DNA of 64,000 bases, from positions 1 to 64,000 of the forward strand of contig CAJJDP010000107.1 in the NCBI GenBank assembly GCA_905182995.1, in the 5' to 3' direction. Position numbers and translations under genes: made by a program. The DNA comes from Paramecium octaurelia (taxonomy: Eukaryota; Ciliophora; Oligohymenophorea; Peniculida; Parameciidae). Shown here piece after piece: positions 50,325 through 61,467 of this stretch; within the stretch, counting starts at the first letter, position 1; each line of letters begins with the position of its first letter. The notes beneath the pieces are model-generated. The model did not search any database. It had not been told where the DNA came from and was given only the letters and a program-made list of their open reading frames with translations.

Positions 50325-50724
50325 ATTTTTTTTATTATAATTTTTTAATAATTAACATAACAAATAACAAAAGAACTTTAAAATTCAAGAGCTTATTAAT
50401 TTGATTAAGAAATTGATTCAAATTTTAACAAAAACCAATAATATGAGAATTTTCTAATAAAGCCAACAATTAAGAATTGTGATAATTATCCACATGATGG
50501 AGACCTAGATAGAATTTATATAGCAGAAATACTATATGTGATATAATTCTGATATTGAAATAAAAATATATTACAGACCATTATTTTTTCACTTAAATTG
50601 TGTTGAGACTTTTCTTTTAATTTTGATGAAAAAAGTTGAATAACATTTGGTTAAAAACATTTCTTTATCACATCCAAATTTTACAATAGCAATTCATATT
50701 TGTTTAATTATTTATTAATTAAAT
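50325..50724. other. intergenic AT-rich spacer
   Basis: Between tRNA-Lys and the 3' end of the DUSP gene; nothing recognised. Confidence 0.45.
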
Positions 50725-51698
50725 TCAAACTTAAAAGAAATCATTTTACTCTAAAGATTACTTTATTTCTTATTGGGATTTCAGAGTCAATTCATTTGAT
50801 TGATGCTTCATGTTTTGTTCTAAAATCTCTAAAAATTCCTACTTGCTATGTTAATCTATTAGTTTATTGATTATTTTACTTTATTGAATTTATCGATCTT
50901 CTCCATCAGTTTCGATCTCTTGTTCTATGTCCTCCAAAGTCATATTTGGGCATGATAAGATTATTTAGGTCTCTTTTGTTATCCCTATGTCTTTCAAGAG
51001 CTAATTCCCTTAAAATGGTACTTTCTTCCCATTATAGTAAAGATGACCTTGGTTTATAAACTTTTGTGAGTCCAATTTATGTTCAATAATGGTGAAGAGA
51101 AAATTTTGAAATTTAGTCAATCCTATCCAAGGACATGCTGGCATTTTTATTGCCAACATGTTACTCTTATCATCTTTTTCTACAATCACAAAAATCAAGT
51201 AGAATGTCTCATCGCAAATGCAATATCCTTATTCTAAATTGTCACAAAAAGAGTAATTTCTCATACCTTATAGAACTTTAGTAACAAACACGATTACTTC
51301 GTAATCTAAATTCATTTTTCATCATACTGTATACCTGCATGAAAACACATGTTGAGTAATTTCCAAATATCTATTGAAACTATATAGTAATCTCTAAATT
51401 ATATAAGCCCAGGTTTCAACTTATGAACTTTACGAAAATTTATGCTATGTTATTAAGGTACCATATAGCAATCTAAATTTGGATTAAAATCTTGAATAAT
51501 GTCACAGATATTATGATTTTTAATCTATCCAAGTTGTTAAATGTCAGCTTCTCTTGGATTCTCTAAGAAAGTCTGAAATTGTGTGTACCTGATAATTAAT
51601 ACAAATCAGTACCATTTTTCAGAGATTGCATATGCATATCCTTCCTTTATTTAAGCATTCTTGGACACATATCCTTTGTAAAATTCTCTATCAAACAT
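50725..51698 (-). CDS. DUSP plus ubiquitin-like domain protein
   Basis: ATG 51698 to TGA 50725, about 306 residues with introns of 24 and 29 nt (a 33-nt in-frame GTATGA...TTTAG may be another). The first 120 residues match a DUSP domain: YAYAISEKWYTQFQTFLENP, NHNICD and a closing DYYIVSIDIWKLL. Then a ubiquitin-like fold: TKFQNFLFTIIEHK, HLYYNGKKVPFQGNQLLKDI, then GITKETQIILS. A charged helical tail follows. This order is that of the C-terminal half of USP48-type ubiquitin proteases. The protease domain is not in this frame; traces lie just upstream. Either a truncated protease gene or a free-standing DUSP-Ubl protein. Confidence 0.65.
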
Positions 51699-51764
51699 TT
51701 CCTCAGTATAAAAATTATTTTAAATTAATCCTCTATAATATAATTATATTATAAATATACTTAC

Positions 51765-51824
51765 AAGCAACAATATAATAGAATAATTGATATCTAAGTT
51801 AGTCAAATCTAGTGGATATTGGAG
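51765..51824 (-). pseudogene. possible remnant of ubiquitin-protease domain
   Basis: The minus strand reads LQYPLDLTNLDINYSIILLL, resembling the FPxxLDLSxY segment of USP catalytic domains. It lies in the position expected just before the DUSP. A neighbouring frame gives RYQLFYYIVA, similar to the YxLxAVxxH block. No continuous protease domain is present. Confidence 0.3.
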
Positions 51825-51842
51825 TATAAAAATATTTTCTTA

Positions 51843-52612
51843 ATGAATTTAGAAATCAGATAATTATTAGCTTAATTATATGTTGAAAAAAACTTTTATG
51901 ATATCACTTGAATCACAAATATTAATGCAAATAATGAAATTATGACATTAGATATTGGTTCAAAATAATTAGGGGATTCTTTAAGCCTTCTATATCAAAG
52001 AAATAACTTCTAAAACTAGGAATTATTAAAATATACTATTTTTCTAAAGATGCTATAATCTTCAATGAGAAATTAAACTTTTTATATTGATATTCTTGCA
52101 CTTTAAGATCTAGAGCAGATAAAAATAAGAGGTCTAAATAAAATTAACAACAAACCCTAATTTCAAACAATAAAATTATTGATTCTGAGTTACATATTTG
52201 AATTTGGTAAAGTTCATTATCTATTACCTCTTATAAATGATACCAGTCACTGAAAAATGAGGAAAAAAAGTATATCTTCTTTGGAAGAGGAACCATTATA
52301 AACTTTAATAAGATCTAAAACAAAATTATAATCGATCATATCAAAATCTTCATCTATATCAAAATCAAATAATTAATTAAAATGAAGGAGGGTTCGATGG
52401 TGATAAAGAATAGGGGTAAGTCAAATTCAAAAGAATTCAAGTAAATTCCATTTTCTAGGTACTTTGCCTTAAGGAAGCATCTATAAATTGAAATCATCAA
52501 ATTCATATTTATTTTCAAAGTATTGACTTCCATAATAAATGATTTTAATCAGTTTTAGAAGAATAGAGACTTTCACAACGATTAAAAGGTGTAAGAGAAA
52601 AAATAGATATGA
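51843..52612 (+). pseudogene. uncharacterised coding segments, frame unresolved
   Basis: Plus-strand text is protein-like: MTLDIGSKQLGDSLSLLYQR (ATG near 51954), then LLKYTIFLKMLQSSMRN, KSISSLEEEPLQTLIRS, and from ATG 52382 SRYFALRKHLQIEIIKF. A frame from ATG 51843 is interrupted by TGA at 51909-51911, and TGA also falls at 52251. A 25-nt GTCACT...AAAAG segment at about 52245 would bridge one break in an alternative frame. No family recognised; may be a decayed gene or one whose introns I failed to place. Confidence 0.3.
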
Positions 52613-53141
52613 AAGTTATTTTTTCAAAAATTTGAAATTTGTGAAACATTCATTTTATAATTCTCAAGCAAATGATCTAATAAGTAACAAAAAAATCAAA
52701 ATAGTATCTATCTCTCACTTTGTGCACCCTTTAAATCTCAATTTTGAAATCTCTCAACTTTAAAACTTTACTAATTAATAATAAATCTTAAAATACTCTC
52801 TTAATATATATTTTTAATCAGATTTCTTCTTGATTGGTTAGCTTTCATTATCATAAGAGAAAGTAATTTGTTTATTTTAGCGTAATTCTTAATTAGATTC
52901 GAACACAAGATTTTATATGTAATTGATATATCATAACATAGAAAATCGATTATTTTCTTTGTAGTTCCCTATCTTGAAATTAGCTGATTCTTCATTTTTG
53001 TATTCCATTTTTTAAATTCATTTATGATTTAAGTACTATTAATATTTCTATTTTTCAGATATATATTATTATGATGAAAAGGGGTTTATAAAAAAGTTAT
53101 TATACAATGATTGATAAATATAATAAATAGATTATTAACGA
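52613..53141. other. AT-rich stretch without clear gene
   Basis: A plus-strand open frame ends near 52763 but has no distinct protein character. Upstream region of the CCCH gene. Confidence 0.4.
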
Positions 53142-54659
53142 ATGCTTGGCAGCAGACGAGTCCGTTCCCATGATTCATCACTCACAAATTTGGATGCTTA
53201 TAATCAAAATTGTCAAGCAAGAGTACACATCAACCATCACCAATTTAAAACACTTAAGTGTGAGAGTTAACATCAAATCGATTAAAAAAAGTTTTGTCCT
53301 TTTTTTCATGATGAATCTGACCGAAGACGCGATCTTAAGGAGCATTCATACTAGTAAATAGGATTAACAATTATTTTTTTAATTTATAGATGCTAATTGT
53401 GTCCATAAGCAAATAAATGCCCAAGAGGAGATTAGTGCTAATGGTCTCACAATAAGGTTGAGCAAGTCTATCATCCGAATAGATATAAAACAAAATATTG
53501 TACTCATTTAATGGATTGTGAATATGGAGTTTACTGCTCATTTGCTCATTCGGAGCAAGAGTTAATTATCCCAGTAAAGTTGGATGGAATGGTTTAAGAT
53601 AAAAATTTTTGGATGTATCAATATAAAACAGTGTGGTGTCCTCATACGGTCAAGTAAATATACTTCTTTTAACGTGATAGTCATGATAGAGCATCTTGTG
53701 TTTATGCTCACAATGCTTAGGATTTTAGAAGAGACCCAAAAATATTACAGCCAAAAGAATGTCCTCATTGGAACAAAACTAATCAAATTTTAAATTATGA
53801 CAAGGGAGGATGTCCAGATTAAGAAGCCTGCAAATATTGTCATGGATGGAAGGAGTATGAATACCACCCTTTGATCTATAAGACTAAACCTTGTACATAG
53901 TAGAACTGTTCGAAGAAATAAGGAGAATGTGCTTTCTTTCATTCTGAATAAGAGAAAAGGTAATCTTAAGTGTGCATTTAGGGTGCGCAAATAAGTTGCG
54001 GAAAATTCTTGGGTTATTGAAGAACCTAACATTCATGTAGAAGCGAAAAGACAGCCATACAAGAACACCTCAAATTATTCAGGACCTATAATACCCAATT
54101 ATATTCCTTAGGATTACTTGAACAGAGGGAAGATGGAAATCGGATAACCCTTTTGTTAATAGTCAGTCACAAACACTAAAACTTCTGATTCTCAATCTAG
54201 AAGAGGTTCTGATTTTTCAGATGGTTCCAAAACACAAAAGAAGAAACTCAATAGTTAATAACAATATTAATCTCAAAAAAAGCCTCGCACTGCTCCTGTT
54301 ACTCCAGACCAAAAGCAGTTAATGGGTAGCAATTACACTATGAAAATACAAAACAATGTACAAACTAATTCTTATCTTACTTATTCGAAAAAACTCTATG
54401 AAGAAATTTTGAAGTTACAGGAAGTAATTATTTACATAAATTCTAGGGAGAGTATATCTATAAAATTCTCTAAGGTTTCAAAATATAAGAGAAGAAGCTT
54501 ATGCAGATGAGTGATGAGTAAATCCAAGAACTCAATCTCACTGAGCATCAAATTACTCAACTTATTTAGGCATTAGCAGCCATAAAATAAGAACAAAGAT
54601 ATGATGAAACATGTGGAGATGAAATTCTTAGTTTGATTTCAAACTAAGGCAAATTTTGA
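53142..54659 (+). CDS. CCCH zinc-finger protein (Unkempt-like)
   Basis: ATG 53142 to TGA 54657-54659, 478 residues after introns of 36 (in frame), 22 and 23 nt. At least four CCCH fingers: FKTLKCESQ...FCPFFH with DRRR, CQLCPQANKCPRGDQCQWSH, YKTKYCTHLMDCEYGVYCSF (then AH), and later YKTKPCTQQNCSKKQGECAF (then FH). The arrangement with YHPNRYKTKYC resembles Unkempt and the plant tandem zinc-finger proteins, which bind RNA. The middle is polar and Ser/Gln-rich. The C terminus is a coiled coil (MQMSDEQIQELNLTEHQI). Probably post-transcriptional control in the cytoplasm. Target unknown. The 36-nt intron is long for this genome and could be coding. Confidence 0.87.
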
Positions 54660-54679
54660 AATTTTCAATATACATAAAT

Positions 54680-55413
54680 ATGACCAAAAATAAATTTTCC
54701 CATATTATTAATAACTAAATGAGCTGGTAGTAAAAGTTGAAAAAATAAATTGGAACATCACCGTATTCAGAAATTAAGCAACTAAGATTCAACAACCTCC
54801 AACTCAACAAACTCCCAGAGGATTTTGTTTCCGAACTTCATAAATGTACCAATCTGGAGATTCTTAGTTTAAATTAATGTGGTATCAGATCTCTTGAAAA
54901 TTTGTAATAAATGTGCTCTGTCACTCAACTTGAGTATTTAGACAACTTTACAACTTCAAAGACATTATAATAAATTGCCAAGGCATTCCCCAATCTTGAA
55001 GTATTAATTGCAGGAGGGAATTTTTTACGGGAACTGACAGACTTAGACGCTCTGAAACCTTTGGCCAAATTAGAGACTCTCAACATTATGAACGGTATAA
55101 ACAAACCAGTATTCATTTATTTGTGATTTACAAGGATTCAGATATTCGAAAATACGCTTTTGAAATATTGCCGAAGTTGAGACTCTTAGATGAAAAGGAT
55201 AAATATGGATAGATATATGTTGAGCCCAAATAAGAAAAGAAACAACTTGAAGTTGAAACTCAAATAAATATGGAATAAGAGGAAGTGAGTTAAGAAGATG
55301 AAGAATCTGCACTTTGTTCAGATGATAGCAATGAGGAAGAAGAGTCTGATGGTGACGATGAGGATGACAGCGATTTAAGCGATTTCATTGAAAAAAAAGT
55401 AAAAAATGAGTGA
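54680..55413 (+). CDS. ANP32-like acidic leucine-rich protein
   Basis: 235 residues, one 26-nt intron. Begins 20 bp after the CCCH stop. Leucine-rich repeats: QLRFNNLQLNKLPEDF, LEILSLNQCGIRSLENL, FPNLEVLIAGGNFLRELTDL, LETLNIMNGINK, then the LRR cap with YAFEILPKLRLLDEKDKYG. The C-terminal 60 residues are Glu/Asp-rich (DSNEEEESDGDDEDDSDLSD). This LRR-plus-acidic-tail layout is that of ANP32 nuclear phosphoproteins, which act as histone chaperones or phosphatase inhibitors. One repeat (about residues 85-110) departs from the consensus. Confidence 0.88.
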
Positions 55414-55580
55414 TTTTTATGTGTACTTCATAAATGGTTTACTTCTTCATAAGAATAATCTTTCTTTCATATGATAAACTATCATCTTAAATCACATTAT
55501 AAATGAAATTACAAAAGATCAGAATAATAGGGATTGACTTCTTCAGAACAATATTAATTATAATTATACATATAATGGTT

Positions 55581-56313
55581 TCATTTCGACATCATTTAGC
55601 CAACAAATTAAGTAACTACTTTGCTTGTAATGTCACCTTACAAATCTTTCATTTTCTTTTTATGATCTCCATTACATTTATAGTAACCAAACAAATTTGT
55701 CCAACATAATGACAATCCGATTACGTCTATTACAAACTAATTTAATTGCAAAGCAGAAATACTTTCATCAATGTAAATGAGATCATGTTGGAAAACGTAA
55801 ATATTGCCCAAGCCAAAGTAAATCCCAATTGGGCTGTCCAAAAGAAGGTCTTATCCACTGCATTCACCTATTTGTTTGGCATAGAGTAGAATTCCCATTT
55901 TGAAGATCCGTCTTCTAAAATTATATTCTCCCACTTTAATCCAACCAACAATCTACATTTTAGGTGTAAATCTAATACCTTCCAGTTATATTCTTGACTG
56001 TCCAAAAATCAAATGCTGAAAAGATTATCACCAAAATGAATGACCAAATGCTATCACCAAATATGAGATAAAATATTAATGCAAGTGCTTTGAATAAAAA
56101 TGTAAAAATGCAGGCTTTTGGATGTGATGCATGATTCAAATCATAGTTTGATGTTTAAAGAGGAATCGATTCTGAAGTTGAAGCTACAGACAGTTTAGTT
56201 GGTTCGTCAGTTGATGTTTGAATTAATGGTTTGGATGGAGCAGATGGCATCTCCTACATCTAAATCTTAAAATGTAAGTCCTATGGAGTTAAAGATGTTC
56301 ATACGTCTTCCAT
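55581..56313 (-). CDS. TVP23: TVP23/FAM18 Golgi membrane protein
   Basis: 218 residues after introns of 24, 26 and 26 nt. The first intron follows only three codons (MED). A polar N-terminal 55 residues precedes the family core: [56 protein letters not shown] and GLSLCWTNLFGYYKCNGDHK. Four membrane segments are visible. TVP23 proteins lie in the late Golgi and assist vesicle traffic. Order and motifs match the eukaryotic family well; nothing odd. Confidence 0.93.
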
Positions 56314-56455
56314 TAGTATTAATCCGAAATTTTTTAATATAAAAAAATTAAAGTATTTTTCATTAACAATGGAATATGATGAAACAACACATTCCTATTA
56401 AATTATTAAATTGGATAAGATTATGGTTAATTAAAATTAGAGAACATAACTTTAT

Positions 56456-59400
56456 TCATCTCAAGTCAGATTCAATTCGACTAAATCTGGAAAAAGAAAT
56501 TCCTTAGAGTAATTAGACTTGAGTTCCAAATTATGGTTTCTTCTAAAACAACCCAGCGATATCATCCGTTTAGGTGCTTCTTTTACTTTCTCTTCTGCCT
56601 TTGATAGTCTTATTAAATGGATGAATATTTTTCTTATCTCTTTTCTCTTCTTGAGGTGGATCGTCTCTAAAATATTGTAGATATCAATTACATTAGTTTA
56701 AGTTTTCGTTTGATTCTTGAAATCTTAGTAATTGCCAATGAGTTGAAGGTATAAAATGAAAATTAATTAACATAATATCTCCTTTTTTCAAGATTCTTCA
56801 ATAAAACCCTCATTGTTCGTGCAACAACAACTTTCGCATTATTCCAACTGAAATAATTTGAAAAATTCTTTAATACTTCAAAATCTTCCAATTCCATAGA
56901 CACAGGCTATCTTTCGAAAACAGGAATTGAAATCTCTTATGTGGGAGTTTCAGGAACCAATTTGGTTGTTTTATGAGTTTTAGCAGTTCTACTTCTGTTG
57001 GTCTTAGTTTTAGTGCTTTTCCTCTTTTAATCCCTATGATCATTAATCCTGTCAACTGAGTCCCTTTTGTGGTCTACAGACTGAATAGAAGGTGTGCCAG
57101 GGATATCAACAAAAGGATCCTTGATTTTAGACTTTCTGGTTTAAGATTTTTCCCTCTCCTAATTAACATCCACTTTCGTTTAGGATGAAAATGGCTTATA
57201 GGACTCTTCCCTTTTTTATTTTCTAACTAAGGTGATTCTTTTCTTGGTCACTCTTCCTGGGACATCAATTTGATTTGGCAAAACTAGTGAATCATTTTTA
57301 ATAGTGTATCTATTTTCATCTTTGATGGAAGGAGTAGCATTTCCAAAACTAGAAAAATTTGGATCGAAATCATCGTTTCGTATTTTGTTTTAGAAGGAAT
57401 CTTGAGCTCCAAATCCAGCAGTTTATAGTGTTTATTTGACTTGCATATTTCTCCTTTTATTAGGACTGGGACTATCAATGGAGTCATCACTTTCTTAAAT
57501 GGGTTGTAGATTTTTGTTGTTATTATTTTCATATTGAGAATAGGATCTATTTTATGAGTGCTGTCTTGAAACTTTGGAGTAACTTTTGGAGAGAGAGGCT
57601 AATTGATAGAATGATCATGTCTTACTATATTCTTATTCATTGGGTGACCCATCATTATCCTCATAAGAAACATCTAATTCCTCATCGATAACTGTAATAT
57701 TGTCAGCTTAATTTTCTCTTGTTTGAAAGTCTCTGACATACGCATTGGTTTTTTTCATCTCCAAAAGTGTTGCATAATAATTGCGATCAGATCTTTTCCT
57801 CTTGTAAACTACGATTCTGTCCTATTGGAAGGGATAGTTCTCCTTTTTAATCACTCTCTCTTTGTCAGGCACATAATGTAGAACTGGACAATCCTTAATC
57901 AAATGATTAAACTTTTTGCAAGAATAGCAACTTAATTTCGCAGGTTGATAGTTTTCTCCTAACAATATGGAATCTCTCACTTCACAAAAGCGTTCCTATA
58001 ATTTATATCGAATATTATATACTAAATCAATTTAATTGGTTTATAAAACAGTTAATACAGATTATCTAGGGATTTTGTATGCTCTTGAAAAGCCTATGCT
58101 TTTTGCAGAGGCACATCGATTGAGTCCTGTAAAAAATGAGTATTCGCCAAAAGAGTCCCCTTTCTCTAAGTAAGAAAGAACCCTTGTGTTCCGACCTTGA
58201 GGTTCATCTTGGAATAAGACAGATATTGTTCCTTTTGTGATTATATAGAGAGAACAGTCATCTTGAGTGCCTTGCAGTAAGATTTAATCCTCAGGGGAAT
58301 ACCTTACTTCTTCAATGACCAAAGACAGTTGTCTCAATGTTTTCTAAGAGAACTTGGTTAATACTTTGTTGGTCTTCATTACATTAAATCGTATTTCAAA
58401 ATTTAGTTCTTCTTAAAGAGAACTAGATAACTTGGTTGTTATTTGCGAGACTTCCTCATCGTTAATTTCCTGCTCTTCTTGAAAAATGTAGTCGTAATAA
58501 TTCCTAATTCTGGATTGCAACTCAACTTTAATTTGGTTTTTAGTCAAGTAGGAATTCAGTAGATTGGTACTACGTTTATAGAGCACTTATCTTGAATTTA
58601 GATTGCTTAACATAAGACCAATACTATTGAATGAAAAGGCAAATACACCACAGGCTAAAAACATACTCAAATTGGCACATAATCTTTCATAATTATTCTG
58701 AGGTGTAAGATCTCCATATCCTACTGTAATCATGGTTTGGACAGACCAGTAAAATGCATAATTGTATTTTGTAAATACGTCGGAACTGGCAACATCGTAA
58801 GCTTCAAGCCAAGTTTTTCTAATTCCTATTTAATAGAAAGCCACTCCATGCCACAAACAAGCAAAGAGATGACCGACATAAACCACCATAAATAAGAGTT
58901 TGATTAATTCAATAAGATCTTGTACCCAACCTGAAAAGTTGAAAAACCTATATATAACATTATTTAAAACATTACTCTTCTAATTTGTGCACTCTGGCTT
59001 GTAATTTGAACTGTCGACTGCAATAGTAAATTGTATATGGAATCAATTGCCAACCAATTTTCTCATTAGAGCTGTCCACATTAAATTGTTGAGCAACTAA
59101 CATTGATGCGAATGAACACTTGTTTATAAGATATCATTTACTAAATCGTAAATCGCTTGTGTATTAACATAATTTATAAATATTTTGCCTCTCTGTTTGA
59201 TGATGATTCCTTTTTCTATATATGAAGTGTTTATGACTATGAATCCGTCAACGACAATGGAAAATAAAAAATAGTATTCAACTTCTCTCACTGTCAATGT
59301 TCCAAATACAACCTAATCAAATGTGATTCCAAAGGAGATGTTGAAGGGAGTCCAGAAAAATACTATGATTATGGTCAAAATGTGCAACAATTACCACCCT

Positions 59401-59985
59401 ATGACCAAGTAGCTGCTTTGATCTAAGATTGGCAAAAACCTAAGTTTCTTGCATATTTTGCCAATCAAATTCTTGTGAATCTTGTGTTTGGAATCAATAT
59501 ATCTAAGATCATCCATCATTGTATTTTGATAGAGGTTGAAATGGGACAATTTTTTAACATAAGATTTTTATAGCATATTTTCAACAAAACGGTTGAAGTA
59601 GCTTTTGGCCAATACGAGTTTGATAAAATTATTGATGCCTTCTTTCTATTGGTTGATCATATTGGTCTGAACAATTTCTTTGAGTTATTCCTTATTTTGA
59701 GGATTCATCAAATTTTTTTCTTCGTTTATAGAGGTTTTGGGCGAAAACTGAATCATCCCCGAGTTTGGCGATGGATGAATGTTATCCGTTTCCTTATGAA
59801 AACTGTTCAAAGAAGGTGGTTTTATTGTATTATCTACACCTTGGAGCGGATCAATTTTTGTGGCAAATTTGGCTGGCCCAGTAAATTGCTTTTTTACATG
59901 GTCATCTAAGGAGATTATACAGACACTTACCAAATTAGGAATTGCCACTCCCACCATAATCCACTAATAGATCAGATAAACTCAT
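56456..59985 (-). CDS. K+ channel with cyclic-nucleotide domain and zinc knuckle
   Basis: ATG 59985 to TGA 56456, 1133 residues; introns of 25, 23, 28, 27 and 25 nt restore a single frame. The cytosolic N terminus is followed by membrane segments (VIGWQLLHILTIIIVFFW; YYFLFSIVVDGFIVIN), a cysteine-bearing S4-S5 region, then FMVVYVGHLFACLWHGVAFY and the pore WSVQTMITVGYGDLTP with the K+ selectivity filter. A C-linker and cNMP-binding domain follow: LLQGTQDDCSLYIITKGTIS, KGDSFGEYSFFTGLNRCASA (FGE and RCAS cassette). After it lies CYSCKKFNHLIKDC, a CCHC zinc knuckle, then about 450 basic, Ser/Lys-rich residues. The EAG/HCN-like type is common in ciliates. The last 350 residues could belong to a separate gene, but the frame is continuous. 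Confidence 0.9.
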
Positions 59986-59995
59986 TAATTAATTT
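59986..59995. promoter_or_regulatory. 10-bp gap between divergent start codons
   Basis: The channel ATG (minus, 59983-59985) and the GST ATG (plus, 59996-59998) are separated only by TAATTAATTT. Any promoter elements must lie inside the opposite coding sequence, or one start is further downstream. Confidence 0.6.
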
Positions 59996-60668
59996 ATGTC
60001 TTATACATTATATGGATTTGCCATGTCCTCCTGTACCTAGCGTATAAGGAGCATTCTCAACTATAAGAAGATTCCCTACACCCAAGTTTCAGTCAACTTC
60101 GTGAAGAAAGAACAATTGTCTGAAGAGTACAAAAAAATACACCCTCGTCAAATAATCCCAGCTTTGGTCACTCCAGAGGGTCACTCTTTGATAGAGAGTG
60201 TAGCCATAGCGGAATACTTGGAGGAGGTGCATCCTGAAAAACCAATCTTGCCTAAAAACAAGATTCAAAGGGCCCAAGTTAGGTATTTATTTTTAGTATA
60301 TAATTTACAGAGCTATCGCGGAATATATCAATTCATCAATCCAACCCTTCCAACATTTGGGCATATAACAATACATTAATTCGCACTCAGAGAAATAATT
60401 GGAATGGAAAGATCAATGGACCCACTGGAACATGCTGGGAATCAGCAATCTAGAAAAGAGTATTTCAAGAACAAGAGGTAGATTCAGTGTCGGGGACTAG
60501 TTGACATTAGCTGACATCCTGATCTATTGTCAGGTTGATTCTGCCTAGACTAGATTCGGCTTAGACTTTGGATAATATCACAACATCATGAATATTTACT
60601 ACAATGTCAACAATATCAAAGAAATTGAATAATCAAGAGGAATCTATTAAAAAGACTTCCCTAAATGA
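59996..60668 (+). CDS. zeta-class glutathione transferase / maleylacetoacetate isomerase
   Basis: 214 residues, one 28-nt intron at 60283-60310. The N-terminal thioredoxin-like domain has LYGFAMSSCTQRIRSIL, which matches the zeta-class SSCxxRVR glutathione-activating motif. It then has IPALVTPEGHSLIESVAIAE, the IPAL and ES glutathione-binding residues. The C-terminal helical domain includes RFSVGDQLTLADILIYCQVD. Zeta GSTs isomerise maleylacetoacetate in tyrosine breakdown using glutathione. Length is typical. Start MSYTLYG is the natural N terminus of the fold. Start codon lies 10 bp from the divergent channel start. Confidence 0.93.
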
Positions 60669-61467
60669 TTATAAGTGATTCATCAAATAACAAGTATTAT
60701 TTCTAAATCCAATCCACAGTATAGTATAATTATACGCTCGAATTACAATCAAATCTAAATATATATCATTTCTTACACTTATTTCATATACAACAATCGA
60801 CGTATTATGACATTACAATCGAGTAGTCTAACAAATAATTAATATATTATTGTCACTTAATTAATATTAAAGACTGGAGTAAATATATTTTCAAAATTAA
60901 ATCTAAATTAAAAGAAGAACATTGATTTGGATTAAGAAGGTAAGTTATTATGAATTTTAAATATTCACTAAAATTATCTTATAAACATTAAATTATAATT
61001 TATTTTGATGAAACATCATCATATATTGATAGTGTTTTATGAAATATCATTTAATTAAAAGTTTAATTCAATATTTGAAAGCGAATCAAAATATCACAAT
61101 TAATTTCTTGATTAACACTCATATATATGTGGAACTTATAAATAATCACCTTCTCATAATAGGCTGATAATAATTAAAATACCAATGTAATATGGTCGGT
61201 AATCAATAAGAAATGTAAGAACTAATGACGGTATCAGAATAATCTGAAAATTGTCATTAAGTTAATTAGAGTTAAAAAATATATGAGTAATGTAGATGAA
61301 GAAAGCTTTCATATTTAATTGATGTATGCAGAAAGGAAGGAAAGTTTTAAGAAAACTGAATTTGAGTGGAATTTTGAGAAAATTTCTCAGAATTTAGATG
61401 AGGAGAGTTTAAAGAGAATATTTCGAATAATGATTATGATCATTATGAAAAATTTTAATTATATTAA
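60669..61467. other. intergenic with unresolved upstream frame
   Basis: From ATG 61283 a frame reads SFKKTEFEWNFEKISQNLD before TGA near 61468. The adjoining text in the next gene's frame (FKENISNNDYDHYEKFQ) starts just after a TGA near 61396. They may be one coding region with a missed intron or a one-base indel. The rest is AT-rich and empty. Confidence 0.4.

Noticed and set aside
50186-50404. Open frame across the tRNA-Lys gene
   Set aside because: Its translation includes the tRNA itself; a chance frame.
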